A stretch of DNA of 64,000 nucleotides from positions 54,505 through 118,504 of the forward strand of contig JBAOII010000001.1 in NCBI GenBank assembly GCA_037045685.1. Direction: 5' to 3'. The notes under the pieces were generated by a model. The model saw only the letters and a program-made list of their open reading frames with translations, did no database searches and was not told the origin of the DNA. Made by a program: the position numbers and the translations under genes. Shown here piece by piece: positions 1 to 8,527 of the stretch (the first letter of the stretch is position 1; every line of letters begins with the position of its first letter). The stretch comes from Competibacter_A sp037045685. GTDB lineage: Bacteria > Pseudomonadota > Gammaproteobacteria > Competibacterales > Competibacteraceae.

Positions 1-1305
1 ACGCGGGTGCGGCGCTTGAGCCAGGCCGACTCTGCGGCGGTGATCGAGATTCCGCTGTTGCCCGGCGAGCGAGTCACCACGCCCGACATTCGGGTTCGCG
101 AGGGCCGGGTGTTGCTCAACCTGCCGCCGGATCGGGCCGAAGCGGTTTGGGACGCGACCTTGGGCCGGAGCGATTCGCTCGCGCTGAAAGCGGCGGAGCG
201 CGACGATTTCGTCGAGGTCTGGCGCTTGCGGGCCGGCTCGCTCTGGCACGTCCAAAGCGCCGGCATTCCGCTGGTGCGGCGGGTCGATGCCGAGGGGCAA
301 TGGTCGCCGGAGTGGCGGCCTTGGCCGGGCGAGCAGGTCGCGCTGACCATCGACCGCCCGCAAGGAGCGCCCGGCGGGACCGCGACCATCGACCGCAGCC
401 AGTTGCGGCTGAGTCCGGGTCAGCGCTTGAGCGAAGCGACCTTGGAGATGACCGTCCGCGCCAGTCGCGGCGCCGATCAGACCGTGACCCTGCCGCCCGG
501 TGCGGTGCTGACCGGCGTTCGCATCAACGACGTTCAGCAACCGATCCAGCAACAGGATCAAAAGGTGGTGCTGCCGCTGACGCCCGGCGTTCAGCGGATC
601 GCGCTGGTCTGGCGCGACGAGCTGGGGATCGGCGCGCGTTACGAGACGCCCGCCGTGGATTTGGGCGGTCCCAGCGTCAACGGCGCCGTGAGCGTGAGCC
701 TGCCGCGCAATCGCTGGGTGTTGCTGGCCGGCGGGCCGGTCATGGGGCCGGCGGTGTTGTTCTGGGGCGTGCTGCTGGTGATTCTGGCCGGCGCCGTGGT
801 GCTGGCGCGGGTGGGCGGCACGCCGTTGCGGGTCCACCAGTGGTTTTTGCTCGGCGTCGGGCTGAGCCAGAGCCACATTCTCGCCATCCTGTTAGTGGCG
901 GGCTGGCTGCTGTTGCTGGCGCGACGCAAGGGTTCGGTCGGTCGAGAGATGGGCGCGTTCAAGTTCAATCTCATGCAACTGGCGCTGGCGTTGCTGACGC
1001 TGGCCGCCGGAGCAGCTTTGCTCGGCGCCATCGAACAGGGTTTGCTGGGTCCACCCGATATGCAGATCGCCGGGAACAACTCCAGCGCCTGGCAATTGAA
1101 CTGGTATCAGGATCGCGTCGCCGGGCCGCTGCCGACCGCCTGGGTGATCTCCGCGCCGATGCTGCTCTATCGCGGTTTGATGCTGGCCTGGGCGTTATGG
1201 CTGGCCTTGGCCGTGCTCAAGTGGCTGGGCTGGGCCTGGAGTTGCTTCAGCGCGGGCGGCTTGTGGCGGCGCTGGCGGAAACTCCACCAAAGCCAAGTCG
1301 CTTGA
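1..1305 (+). CDS. Membrane protein, 5'-truncated by the window edge
   Basis: The reading frame is open from base 1 (435 codons), and the first possible start (GTG at 7) has no ribosome-binding site in view, so the gene almost certainly begins upstream. The first ~235 residues look soluble and beta-rich, with alternating polar and hydrophobic stretches. After that come several hydrophobic segments: about residues 240-265 (GPAVLFWGVLLVILAGAVVL), 280-300, 320-345 and 375-405. The end is a basic tail (RRWRKL). This suggests a large extracytoplasmic domain anchored by a C-terminal membrane bundle. I do not recognise the family. It ends two bases before the stop of the convergent hydrolase gene. 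Confidence 0.75.
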   Translation, partial: TRVRRLSQADSAAVIEIPLLPGERVTTPDIRVREGRVLLNLPPDRAEAVWDATLGRSDSLALKAAERDDFVEVWRLRAGSLWHVQSAGIPLVRRVDAEGQWSPEWRPWPGEQVALTIDRPQGAPGGTATIDRSQLRLSPGQRLSEATLEMTVRASRGADQTVTLPPGAVLTGVRINDVQQPIQQQDQKVVLPLTPGVQRIALVWRDELGIGARYETPAVDLGGPSVNGAVSVSLPRNRWVLLAGGPVMGPAVLFWGVLLVILAGAVVLARVGGTPLRVHQWFLLGVGLSQSHILAILLVAGWLLLLARRKGSVGREMGAFKFNLMQLALALLTLAAGAALLGAIEQGLLGPPDMQIAGNNSSAWQLNWYQDRVAGPLPTAWVISAPMLLYRGLMLAWALWLALAVLKWLGWAWSCFSAGGLWRRWRKLHQSQVA

Positions 1306-1307
1306 AT

Positions 1308-1952
1308 TCACAGCCATACCAAGTTCGCGATGCACTGGGTATAGCCTGTGGCAACGATCTCGAGGGAATTCTTCCCAGTCACTATCTTGTCGTTGGCTGC
1401 GGCGTTAACCAAAGAGAAGTGTAGCGCCCACTCGGTCGTGCAGTCGGGCGCGGCATAGTAAACCTGGAGCCGGCTCCCGATTGCCTTCCTGAGCGCTGGG
1501 TAGTTTCTCGATATGCCTCCATCCAAGAAGGGTATCGGCAAAGTCTTGGCCGCCCAGACTTGCGTGTTCTGCCGCGCGAGTTGTTTCGGGCCGGGAACAA
1601 AACCGTCGAGAGCCACCAAAACGACATCGCTGTGGTCCGTGAGGTCCTCGTCAACCGCGTTTGCGATCGCGCAGCCGCTCGAATGGCCGACGATGTAGAT
1701 TTTGCTCACGTTGGACGACTGCGCGTTGGCCCACTGAATGGCACGAAGGTCATCCATTACCGATTTATATCGGCCCGTCTTCTTGTTTTTAAAAGCAGAA
1801 ACGGCGCTTTTTGCATCAGAGGCCGCGCCAGATGGCCAAGGGATGGCGTCGAATTCGATGCCCGACTTCTGCGCTTTCGCGCTACCTTTCCATGCCTGCA
1901 TATCGGCCGGCGTAGCCCGCCAACCGCCGAAAAAAATAACATACGTGCTCAT
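1308..1952 (-). CDS. Alpha/beta-hydrolase-like protein
   Basis: This 214-residue protein opens with a hydrophobic beta strand (YVIFFGGW) and carries a nucleophile elbow GHSSG at residues 89-93, with Ser91 the likely nucleophile. An acidic residue follows the strand VVLVALDGF, and a late histidine sits in WALHF, matching a Ser-Asp-His triad in order. There is no signal peptide, so it is probably cytoplasmic. The substrate cannot be told; a small esterase or lipase-like hydrolase is most likely. It is convergent with the upstream membrane-protein gene. Base composition is visibly less GC-rich than the flanking exporter genes, which could mean recent acquisition. The start lacks a strong Shine-Dalgarno sequence, so it is the longest plausible one rather than a certain one. 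Confidence 0.7.
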   Translation of the reverse strand: MSTYVIFFGGWRATPADMQAWKGSAKAQKSGIEFDAIPWPSGAASDAKSAVSAFKNKKTGRYKSVMDDLRAIQWANAQSSNVSKIYIVGHSSGCAIANAVDEDLTDHSDVVLVALDGFVPGPKQLARQNTQVWAAKTLPIPFLDGGISRNYPALRKAIGSRLQVYYAAPDCTTEWALHFSLVNAAANDKIVTGKNSLEIVATGYTQCIANLVWL

Positions 1953-2183
1953 TTGTCGCGATTCTCGTTTTACCGTAGTTGGAGTTGGAATCGATCTTAT
2001 CCGGTAATTTCCTGATGTGAGAAGAAAGGTTCAAAGCGTCGAATAAACTTTCGACGGGCATGGACCGCTTGCCGAAAAACCTGATGCTCAACCGGTCGAT
2101 TCTCGGAAAACCGCTATCTTTGACGCTCTCGCTCGCTAGGCGGTTCGCTGCACGCCGGTTGGGAGAACGGGTATGATGGCTCG

Positions 2184-3217
2184 ATGAAGCGCTATTGGAT
2201 TCTCTGGACGGTCGTCGCGCTGGGCGTGCTGGCGGGCGCGGGCGTTGCAGGATGGCGGTTAGTTCGGCCCGGTAACGGTGGAGGTCGCTCATCCCGCCCG
2301 AGGTCCGGCGGTGCGGGCGGTCTACGCGACCGGCACGGTGGAACCGACCGTCATGCTGCCCATCGCGCCGCGCACGGCCGGCCGCTTGATGGAACTCAAG
2401 GCCGACGAGGGCGCGCGGGTCCGCGAAGGGCAGGAGTTGGCCCGACTTGGAAGACGCCGACCTCCAGCGTTCGGTGGACGAGCTGGACGCGCGGGCGCGA
2501 TTCGCCAAGACGCAGTTGGACCGCGCCCAAACCCTGCTCGACCGGGGCTTGGGCACGGTGCTGGAGCGCGACCGGGCGCGTTCCGATTGGCAGGCGGCGG
2601 AGGCGACCGTGGCCCGCGCCCGCGCCTTGCGGTCCTACATGACCTTGACCGCCCCGGCGGACGGCCAAATCCTGCGGCGCGACGGCGAGGTGGGCCAAGT
2701 GATCCCGGCCAACCAGCCGATTTTCTATTTCTCCCGCCGCGAGCCGTTGCGGATCGAGGCCGAGGTGGACGAGGAAGATATCACCCTGGTCCAGCCCGGC
2801 CAGCGGGTGCTGATTCGTGCGCCCGCCCTGCCGGATCGCGTCATCGACGGCAAGCTGGCCGCCATCACCCCCAAAGGCGATCCGGTCAGCCGCGCGTTCC
2901 GGGTGCGGATCGAACCCGAGAACGACGCCCCGTTGCGCATCGGGATGACCGCCGAGGTCAACATCGTCGTGACCGAGCGTGCCAACGCCTTGCTGGTGCC
3001 GGCGACCGCCGTGGTGGACGGCCACGTCTGGACCGTGCGCGACGGGGAGTTGCACCGTCAGCCGGTTCAAGCCGGGATCGGCGGCGAGACGCGAACCGAG
3101 ATTCTGTCCGGTCTGGCGGAAAGCGATACCGTCGTCGTCCGTCCCGCCACCGGCTTGCGGGAAGGGCGGCGGGCGCGAGCGATGCCCGATCCGAAGCCGA
3201 GCGCCAAGGCCGGTTGA
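2184..3217 (+). CDS. HlyD/MacA-type periplasmic adaptor of an ABC exporter (two frameshifts as read)
   Basis: Across three frames this reads as one 343-residue membrane-fusion protein. An N-terminal membrane anchor (ILWTVVALGVLAGAGVAGW) is followed by a lipoyl-like half motif (GRLMELKADEGARVREGQ) and an alpha-helical hairpin (QRSVDELDARARFAKTQL). The second lipoyl half (TLTAPADGQILRRDGEVGQ) and a beta-barrel with PATAVVDG complete it. One extra base near 2270 and another near 2447 shift the frame; removing each restores continuous homology-like sequence. Gene order adaptor-permease-ATPase and the tight spacing (3 bases to the next start) indicate an operon for a MacAB/DevBCA-like exporter. 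It would link the inner-membrane pump to an outer-membrane channel not encoded here. The substrate is unknown. Confidence 0.85.
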
Positions 3218-3220
3218 TCC

Positions 3221-4465
3221 GTGTCGATCCAACTGGAAATCGCCGTCACCCATCTGGTCAACCGCAAGCGGCCCACGCTGGTTTCGCTGATCGGCATCGT
3301 GCTCGGGGTAGCGTTCTTCCTGGCCGTGTCGTCCTTGATGCGCGGCTCCGAGCGCGATTTCATCAAGCGGCTGGTCGATAACAGCCCGCACATCACCGTT
3401 TCCGACGAATACCGCAATCCCCGCGTGCAACCGGCGGTGGCGCGTTGGCCCGAGGGTGCCGTCGAAGTGCGGCGAGTCAAGCCGCTGACCGAGGTTCGGG
3501 GCATTCGCGGCCACGCCCAGAAGCTCGCGTTCATCGAATCCCTGCCCGGTCTGCGCGCGGCGCCGGTTCTGGTGGGGTCGGTGGTGCTGACCTTCGCCGG
3601 GCGCATCGAAGGCGTCACCCTGAACGGCACCATCCCGGCCAAGATGAAGCAGGTCTCGACCATCGAGGAAAAGCTGATCGAGGGTTCGCTGGACGCGCTC
3701 GCCGCCAACCCGAACGGCATCGTGATCGGAGTCGGGCTGGCGAAAAAGTTCGGCCTGAGCATGGGCAGCGTGGTGAACGTCGCCTCGCCGGAGGGCGAGG
3801 TGCGCACCCTGAAAGTGGTCGGCATTTTCCGCACCGGCAACGCCGGTTACGACGAGAATCAGACCTTCGCCCTGCTGAAACGGGTCCAGGGCTTGCTGGA
3901 CCGGCCCAACCGGGTCAACCGCTTCATTCTCCAGCTCGACGATCCCTACGCCGCGCGGGATGTGGCGGCGATCATCGAGGGGCGAATCGGCTACAAGGCC
4001 GTGTCCTGGCTGGAAGCCTCGGAAGACTTGATGAGCGTGTTGCTGGTGCGCAATCTGATCATGTACAGCGTGGTGTCGGCGATTCTGGTGGTGGCCGCTT
4101 TCGGCATCTACAACACCATCTCGACCATTGTCATGGAGAAGACCCACGACATCGCCATTCTCAAGTCGATGGGCTTTCATGCCCGCGATATTCGCCAGAT
4201 CTTTTTAGCGGAAGGCGTGATTCTCGGTCTGATCGGTAGCCTGCTCGGGCTGCTGCTGGGCATCGGGCTGATGGCGTTGCTGGGGCAGGTCGAACTCAAG
4301 CCGCCCGGCGCGACCGAACTCGTTCATCTGCCGATTTACTGGGGCTACGAGCAGTATTTGCTCGCCGCCGGTTTCGCGCTGGCGTCGGCGATCGGCGCGG
4401 CGTATTTGCCGGCGCGCAAGGCGGGACGGGTTCATCCCGTGGCGATTCTGCGAGGGATGGGGTGA
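3221..4465 (+). CDS. ABC transporter permease, MacB/LolC/FtsX type
   Basis: A 414-residue permease starting at GTG (3221), three bases after the adaptor stop. One membrane segment lies near residues 20-40 (VSLIGIVLGVAFFLAVSSLM). A large periplasmic domain covers residues ~45-280 and holds the MacB-like core (VIGVGLAKKFGLSMGSVV). Three C-terminal membrane helices follow, including a typical FtsX-domain segment (NTISTIVMEKTHDIAILKSMG) ahead of GLIGSLLGLLLGIGLMALLG. The ending GRVHPVAILRGMG is typical of this permease class. Its stop overlaps the GTG start of the ATPase by four bases, implying translational coupling. It forms the transmembrane part of the exporter with the genes on either side. 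Confidence 0.9.
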   Translation: MSIQLEIAVTHLVNRKRPTLVSLIGIVLGVAFFLAVSSLMRGSERDFIKRLVDNSPHITVSDEYRNPRVQPAVARWPEGAVEVRRVKPLTEVRGIRGHAQKLAFIESLPGLRAAPVLVGSVVLTFAGRIEGVTLNGTIPAKMKQVSTIEEKLIEGSLDALAANPNGIVIGVGLAKKFGLSMGSVVNVASPEGEVRTLKVVGIFRTGNAGYDENQTFALLKRVQGLLDRPNRVNRFILQLDDPYAARDVAAIIEGRIGYKAVSWLEASEDLMSVLLVRNLIMYSVVSAILVVAAFGIYNTISTIVMEKTHDIAILKSMGFHARDIRQIFLAEGVILGLIGSLLGLLLGIGLMALLGQVELKPPGATELVHLPIYWGYEQYLLAAGFALASAIGAAYLPARKAGRVHPVAILRGMG

Positions 4466-5191
4466 ATTCCGCAGGTGTAGGGGCGCAGCGTGCTGCGCCC
4501 GATAATCCGCCGATTCTAGCCGCCGAAAATTTGGGGCGGGTGCTGCCCGGCGAGGTGCCGGTCACCTTGGTGCAGGATGTCACGCTGGCGGTGGAGCGGG
4601 GCGAGTTCGTGGTCATCATGGGACCGTCCGGCTCCGGCAAATCCTCGCTGCTCTATCTGCTCGGCTTGCTGGATACGCCGACTTCGGGCCGGGTGCTGCT
4701 CGACGGGCGGGATACCTCGGGCTTCGGCGAGGACGAGCTGGCGACGACCCGGCTGCGAAAACTCGGCTTCGTCTTCCAGTTTCATTTTCTGCTGGCCGAA
4801 TTTTCGGTGCTGGAAAACGTCCTGCTGCCGCTGCGCCGGCTGGGCGCGCTGGGCGAGGACGCCGCCCGAGAACGCGCCGCGCAATTGCTCGATCAACTCG
4901 GCCTGAGCGAGCATTTGCGCAAGCGTCCGCACCAGATTTCCGGCGGGCAGCGCCAGCGGGCGGCCATCGCCCGCGCCCTCGCCAACGATCCGCCGATCAT
5001 TCTGGCCGACGAGCCGACCGGCAATCTGGACACCCGCGCCGGGGCCAACGTCCGGCAAATCTTGCACGACTCTGACCCGCGACATGGGCAAGACCGTGAT
5101 CGCCGTCACTCACGATCTCACTTTCGCCAAAGCCGCCGACCGGATGATCGGTATCGTGGACGGCCTGATCGATCCCGAGTGGCGGGCGTAG
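4462..5191 (+). CDS. ABC transporter ATP-binding protein, MacB/LolD type (one frameshift as read)
   Basis: A 242-residue ATPase once one extra base near 5070 is discounted. Visible motifs in order are Walker A GPSGSGKSS, the Q-loop region FVFQFHFLLAEFSV, the ABC signature ISGGQRQRAAIARAL, Walker B IILADEPTGNLD, and, in the second frame, the H-loop AVTHD. Starts overlap with the permease stop, so the three exporter genes are one transcription unit. The frame as read would run off after the D-loop and lose the switch histidine, which would kill activity. As both sides of the break are intact, a sequence error is more likely than a real mutation. Confidence 0.88.
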
Positions 5192-5650
5192 CGGTCGGGG
5201 ATTGTTCGACATGAAGCGGCCCGGCGTGCCCGGCTGGCCTGTGCGGGGATTTCGAGCGAGCAAATGTGATTGGCCTGTCGGCGAAGGGCTATACTTTTGT
5301 GGCAGATGATTGGTCCGGGTAAACGGCCGTTTGTGAGATATGAGGGCGCTGTCCGGCCAAGAGATTTCTGTTGCACAGACCGCGCCCCGTGGCGAGAGAC
5401 GGGTTCCGGGAGAACGGCGAGCGGGTCGAGATTAGCCGGGCTCGGAATTGAAAGGTTGGTGTTATGCAGCTAATAAAAAACCGAATAATCAGGTTGTTGC
5501 TTTAGGTAGTGGCTGAATTTATGGTAGATATACAGAACTGTATAATCACTTGTTAGTCGCGGACGCTTCGCGCCCGCGACAACGGGGCGGCGGATACGAT
5601 CCGCCGCCCCGTTAGGTGTCATTTGCGGATCCATACCCTCTGAGCAGCCG
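5192..5650. other. Intergenic region with AT-rich stretch and tandem hairpins
   Basis: I see no convincing gene in these 459 bases. Positions ~5460-5550 are strikingly AT-rich compared with the exporter genes before it. The block 5550-5617 holds two adjacent hairpins (listed separately). The short open frame at 5270-5473 has no ribosome-binding site and no recognisable sequence. Confidence 0.6.
5550..5617. repeat. Two adjacent inverted repeats before the HEAT-like gene
   Basis: The first arm pair is GTCGCGG (from 5556) with CCGCGAC (ending 5580), around the loop ACGCTTCGCGC. Immediately after is a perfect 15-base inverted repeat: 5581-5595 pairs with 5599-5613 around a 3-base loop. It ends in GTTAGGT (5611-5617), which fits the GTTRRRY core of integron attC sites. 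The complementary ACCTAAC lies just behind the next gene at 6101-6107. No T-run follows, so an intrinsic terminator is unlikely. This may be a degenerate recombination site or a simple palindromic repeat. Confidence 0.5.
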
Positions 5651-6106
5651 ATGACCGCGTTTGAGAAAATGGTCGAGCGAGGATGGTCCGAAGCGGTCCG
5701 CAGCGCCGTGGAGGATTATGCTTTGATGAAACAATCGGTAATTTCGGCCCTAACCTCTAGCCACCCCGATACTCGATCGGCGGCCGTTGCGGTGTTCATC
5801 GAGGCAGGTGACAAGAATGTCCACGATATAGTCGCCGCCCTACTAGATGACCCGTCCTCCCAGGTGCGCGACGAGGCTATGGAATATCTTATGGACCATG
5901 CCCTACCTGAAGACGCGCCGCGCCTGATTGCCATAATGCGTAACGGTGGCAATCCCTTCCTCGCAACGATGGCGCTTTGCCGTAGCACGGGAAAGGAAGG
6001 AGACATTGTCGACGACGACATCCCTGGCCCAGAGCGAATGCGAGCCATTGAGCGGTGGGAGAATCTTGTGAGGCGACCACCCACGGATGTTGACCATGAC
6101 ACCTAA
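5651..6106 (+). CDS. Small HEAT-repeat-like protein
   Basis: A 151-residue protein with alternating amphipathic helices. At least two units look like HEAT repeats: SVISALTSSHPDTRSAAVAV at ~28-50, and DIVAALLDDPSSQVRDEAME at ~57-80, a typical SSQVRDEA helix start. A third weaker unit follows around LPEDAPRLIAIM. It has no signal peptide, membrane segment or catalytic motif, so it is probably a cytoplasmic scaffold or immunity-like protein. Composition is less GC-rich than the neighbours. It is framed by GTTAGGT (5611) and ACCTAAC (6101), complementary 7-mers of the type that border integron cassettes, and it lies next to a toxin-antitoxin pair and an IS. That context suggests an accessory gene; the function is unknown. 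Confidence 0.6.
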   Translation: MTAFEKMVERGWSEAVRSAVEDYALMKQSVISALTSSHPDTRSAAVAVFIEAGDKNVHDIVAALLDDPSSQVRDEAMEYLMDHALPEDAPRLIAIMRNGGNPFLATMALCRSTGKEGDIVDDDIPGPERMRAIERWENLVRRPPTDVDHDT

Positions 6107-6346
6107 CCAGCCTATATGGACTCCCCCGGAAAGCAAGGAAATTGATCGATAGTATGGCTGAGGAAGCGCATGCAGTCGTATATCCGGCATCTGGAGTGGA
6201 CTCTGAATGGTCCGTGCCGACATGGAATCTGCGCACGTCGGGCCAATCGTTACAAGCGGCAGACGTGAAGTTGCCGGCAGAGTTATCGGCCTGGTGACGT
6301 GAGGGTGCGACCCGTTTAGCCATGATGGGCGATCAATCTCAAAGCA

Positions 6347-7520
6347 AGCGCGAGGACGTGGAACACATCAAAGATTTTCTCCTTGCAGACCTAGACGGCA
6401 ATGGCGAAGTCGGAACGGTTGAGCTTGTGGGCCAGGCGGCTGGGCGTGCCATACGGCTCGCCATCCCGGAGCGTGGCATAGCAGATGCGCGCCAGCTTGT
6501 TCGCCACCGCGCAGGCCGCCTTGTTGTGATTGGCGCGCTCCTGCACCGCCAGCCCCCAACCGCGCAGGCCATCAAGGGTCTTGCCGGCCTGTCGGGCCAT
6601 GCTGGCCGCCCGCAGCACGGCCCGGGCGCCATGGGTGAGCAGCATGCGCAGGTAGCGATCCCCCTTCTTCGAGATGCGGCCGAGCACGCGACTGTTGCCG
6701 GAGCTGAACTCGCGCGGCGTCAGCCCGAACCAGCTGGCGAAATGACGGGCATCCTTGAAGTGGCTGACCGACCCTCCCGTGGCCGCCACCATCGCCGTGG
6801 CGGTCAGCAGGCCGATGCCGGGAATCGACAGCAGCGTGGTGCAGGCCGGACTGTGCTTCGCCAGTTCGGACAGCTCCCGCTCCATCTGGCCGATGCGCAA
6901 TTCCAGCAGACGGATTTCCTCGACGAGAAACCGCATGGCGCGATGGATCATGGCGGGAATCGGCGTGTGCGGATCGGCGAGCGTGCGGGCGATCGCTTCG
7001 ATGCCGGTGCGCGCGCCTTGCGGCACGGCCAGCCCGAACTCGCGGCAGAAGCCGCGCAAGGCATTGATGCGCGAGGTGCGCGTGCCCATCCAGAGGGAGC
7101 GGGTGCGGTGCAGCGCCTGCAAGGCTTGCTGTTCGACCGACTTCACCCGCACCGGAACGATGTCCGCGCAGCGGGCCGCTTCCAGCAGCGCCAGCGCATC
7201 GGCGGCATCGGTCTTGTTGCGCTTCACATAGGCGCGCACGTAGGCCGCCGGCAACAGCATGACTTCGATGCCCAGGCCATTGAGCCAGCGCGCCCAGTGG
7301 TGGGCGGAGCCGCAGGCTTCCATGATGACCAGCGAGACTTCGCGGTTCGGGAACCAGCGCTCGAACTGCGCGCGCGTCAGGCGATGCGATTCGACGACAT
7401 GCCACTGGCCATCGGCCACGGCCAGCTGGAAAACGTTCTTGGCAAGATCGACAGCGACGGTAGTAGCATTCATTTTGGATTCCCCTTCGGAGTTGAGCGG
7501 TGCTGATCCCCACGTCCAAT
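6347..7520 (-). mobile_element. IS110-family element, IS1111-like group
   Basis: The element surrounds the transposase gene at 6391-7473. GGACGTGG at 6354-6361 and its inverse CCACGTCC at 7510-7517 lie just outside the gene. IS1111-group elements have such short subterminal inverted repeats and make no target duplication, so the exact ends cannot be fixed; the limits are approximate. Several IS1111-group members insert into integron attC sites. Here an attC-like hairpin (7543-7630) lies beside the right end, which is consistent with that preference. The 230 bases left of the element (6107-6346) contain no gene I can support. Confidence 0.6.
6391..7473 (-). CDS. IS110-family transposase (IS1111-like)
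   Basis: A 360-residue transposase, starting at the ATG whose complement is 7471-7473; the open frame extends further upstream only by chance. It has the DEDD catalytic fold of the family. Visible pieces are VAVDLAKN near the start, the acidic residue in VIMEACGSAHHWARWL (~60), and the double-Asp motif KRNKTDAADA (~108). The C-terminal transposase_20 region has SIPGIGLLTATAM followed by ASWFGLTPREFSSG and the serine-containing GRISKKGDRYLR. Length and order are normal for an intact enzyme, so the element may still be active. A long opposite-strand open frame over this gene is only a shadow. Confidence 0.9.
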   Translation of the reverse strand: MNATTVAVDLAKNVFQLAVADGQWHVVESHRLTRAQFERWFPNREVSLVIMEACGSAHHWARWLNGLGIEVMLLPAAYVRAYVKRNKTDAADALALLEAARCADIVPVRVKSVEQQALQALHRTRSLWMGTRTSRINALRGFCREFGLAVPQGARTGIEAIARTLADPHTPIPAMIHRAMRFLVEEIRLLELRIGQMERELSELAKHSPACTTLLSIPGIGLLTATAMVAATGGSVSHFKDARHFASWFGLTPREFSSGNSRVLGRISKKGDRYLRMLLTHGARAVLRAASMARQAGKTLDGLRGWGLAVQERANHNKAACAVANKLARICYATLRDGEPYGTPSRLAHKLNRSDFAIAV

Positions 7521-7542
7521 GAGTCTCACCTGCGCACACAGT

Positions 7543-7630
7543 GCGCCAACAAAGAGGGGGAGTCCATCCCATCAGTCCACCGGACGCTGTGCGATAAAGC
7601 CGCGCAGCGCCGGTGACCTCCACGTTGGAC
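7543..7630. other. attC-like recombination site (first)
   Basis: GCGCCAAC (7543-7550) and GTTGGAC (7624-7630) can pair at their cores. GTTGGAC fits the GTTRRRY consensus of integron R' boxes. Between them is an imperfect hairpin, CCGGACGCTGTGCG (from 7580) against CGCGCAGCGCCGG (ending 7612), with one unpaired base, as expected of attC. The 88-base span is within the usual range. The 200-bp repeat starts exactly at GTTGGAC. The left box matches the RYYYAAC consensus only in part and no integrase gene is in the window, so this call is tentative. Confidence 0.4.
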
Positions 7631-7823
7631 ATCAGCCAAGAGATGATTTGCTGTTGGAGAATTTGGCAATACCGGTGCGGTGTTGGTATTTTCTCCAACA
7701 TGAGGGCTGTAGCCTTGATTCGTCGGCGGGTGGTCGTGGCCACCGATGCGTTTGTGGAGGTGGTCATCTGGCAGTTGCCGGAGCCCGCCCCACCCTCAAC
7801 GCACATGTTCAAATACCGTCTAG
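7624..7823 (+). repeat. 200-bp direct repeat, copy 1
   Basis: This block is repeated at 8521-8720 with the same length, no gaps and about nine mismatches by eye (~95% identity). Both copies begin at GTTGGACATCAGCC and end at CCGTCTAG; the flanks on both sides are unrelated. The copy contains the upstream region and first ~40 codons of a TumE-like gene. The two copies enclose the toxin-antitoxin pair. A breakpoint exactly at GTTGGAC is what cassette recombination at an attC site would produce. Confidence 0.85.
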
Positions 7824-7831
7824 GGCCGTAG
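7700..7831 (+). pseudogene. Truncated TumE-family toxin fragment, copy 1
   Basis: The open frame from ATG 7700 gives 43 residues, including DAFVEVVIWQLPEPAPPST and FKYRL. This resembles the N-terminal half of TumE (DUF6516-type) toxins, which in my memory read roughly VEMVIWxxPxPxPxSxHxYKYRL. The family continues for another ~60-70 residues with a conserved acidic/His segment; here the frame stops two codons after FKYRL, where the 200-bp repeat ends. It is therefore a decayed or recombined fragment without the likely active part. No TumA-type antitoxin follows. Confidence 0.5.
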
Positions 7832-7951
7832 GATGCGCTGAGCATCGCGAAGCGCATCAATCGCGAACTTACGTCAGCCCGCGCAGGTTGGGGTGAGCGA
7901 GAGCGAACCCTAACTTCCAAGTCAGAATCACCTAACGAAAGGTACATTCAC

Positions 7952-8170
7952 ATGTCAACCCGGCTTGAAAAAGTCATTCAACAAGCCTCGACCCTACCTG
8001 CCGAAATTCAGGACGAAATAGCCGAGCAATGGTTGGAAGATATTGAGAATGAATTAAACTGGCAAAAAACCCTCCAACAACCGCAAGACAAATTAGCGGA
8101 ACTGGCACGGGAAGCCTTGCGCCAATCGGCACGGGGAGAAACGCTAGTAAAGGGTTTCGATGAGATCTGA
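7952..8170 (+). CDS. Antitoxin of a RelE/ParE-like toxin-antitoxin pair
   Basis: A 72-residue acidic, helix-rich protein (start MSTRLEKVIQQASTLP) ending 11 bases inside the next gene. The AAAGG before the ATG is a fair ribosome-binding site. The N-terminal half (LPAEIQDEIAEQWLEDIENE) and the C-terminal helix (KLAELAREALRQSARGET) fit the small, unstructured antitoxins that precede RelE-type toxins. No clear DNA-binding fold is visible, but many such antitoxins have only a short ribbon-helix or none recognisable by eye. Order antitoxin-toxin with overlap is standard. It would neutralise the toxin below and probably autoregulate the pair. Confidence 0.65.
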   Translation: MSTRLEKVIQQASTLPAEIQDEIAEQWLEDIENELNWQKTLQQPQDKLAELAREALRQSARGETLVKGFDEI

Positions 8171-8432
8171 ACTTACCTCGGAGTTTTTGGAACGGTTCCG
8201 AAATCTGCCAGAGCGGGTCAAGCACACCGCTAGAAAAAACTACCGGTTGTGGAAACAGAACCCGCGCCATCCCAGTGTGGAGTTCAAAAAGCTGAACACT
8301 TCCATCCCGGTTTATGCAGTGCGGGCCGGTATTGGTTGGCGAGCGGTAGGAATTATGAAAGACTCGGACACTATCGTGTGGTTCTGGATCGGTTCACACA
8401 GCGAGTATGACAAGTTATTAAAAAATCTGTGA
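8160..8432 (+). CDS. RelE/ParE-superfamily toxin
   Basis: A 90-residue basic protein with the small RelE/HigB-like fold pattern. It has a helical N-terminus with FRNLPERVKHTARKNYRLWK and a strand-rich centre (VEFKKLNTSIPVYAVRAGIG). The C-terminal strand motif DTIVWFWIGSHSEYDKLL resembles the ...WIGxHxEYDxLL ending common in this family. Such toxins are usually ribosome-dependent mRNA endonucleases or gyrase poisons; which one applies cannot be decided here. The start overlaps the antitoxin stop by 11 bases, so translation is coupled. An attC-like hairpin (8469-8527) follows directly, consistent with the pair being a mobile cassette. Confidence 0.75.
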   Translation: MRSELTSEFLERFRNLPERVKHTARKNYRLWKQNPRHPSVEFKKLNTSIPVYAVRAGIGWRAVGIMKDSDTIVWFWIGSHSEYDKLLKNL

Positions 8433-8468
8433 TAGCGAAAAGATGGGTCATGCTCGACTTATGCGATA

Positions 8469-8527
8469 GCCCTAACAAAAGCATGCGGCCGACGTGCTAC
8501 GCACGCGGCTGATGCTAATTGTTGGAC
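8469..8527. other. attC-like recombination site (second)
   Basis: The 59-base element runs from GCCCTAAC to GTTGGAC. It encloses an imperfect palindrome, AGCATGCGGCCGACGTGC against GCACGCGGCTGATGCT, with extra unpaired bases on one arm, which is a hallmark of attC. The size is typical of short attC sites. The right box fits GTTRRRY; the left box (CCCTAAC) fits RYYYAAC except at the first base. It sits directly behind the toxin gene, and the second 200-bp repeat begins at its right box. Confidence 0.5.

Noticed and set aside
2396..4180. 594-codon open frame on the minus strand over the exporter genes
   Set aside because: It is a GC-rich antisense shadow: the plus-strand frames carry HlyD and MacB motifs, while this one is His/Arg/Gly-rich with no recognisable domain.
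5581..5613. Perfect 15-bp hairpin as rho-independent terminator of the exporter operon
   Set aside because: No T-run on either side, and it lies ~400 bases past the ATPase stop, before the next gene.
6322..7506. 394-codon plus-strand open frame over the IS110-type transposase
   Set aside because: The minus strand encodes a complete DEDD transposase; the plus frame is low-complexity shadow sequence.
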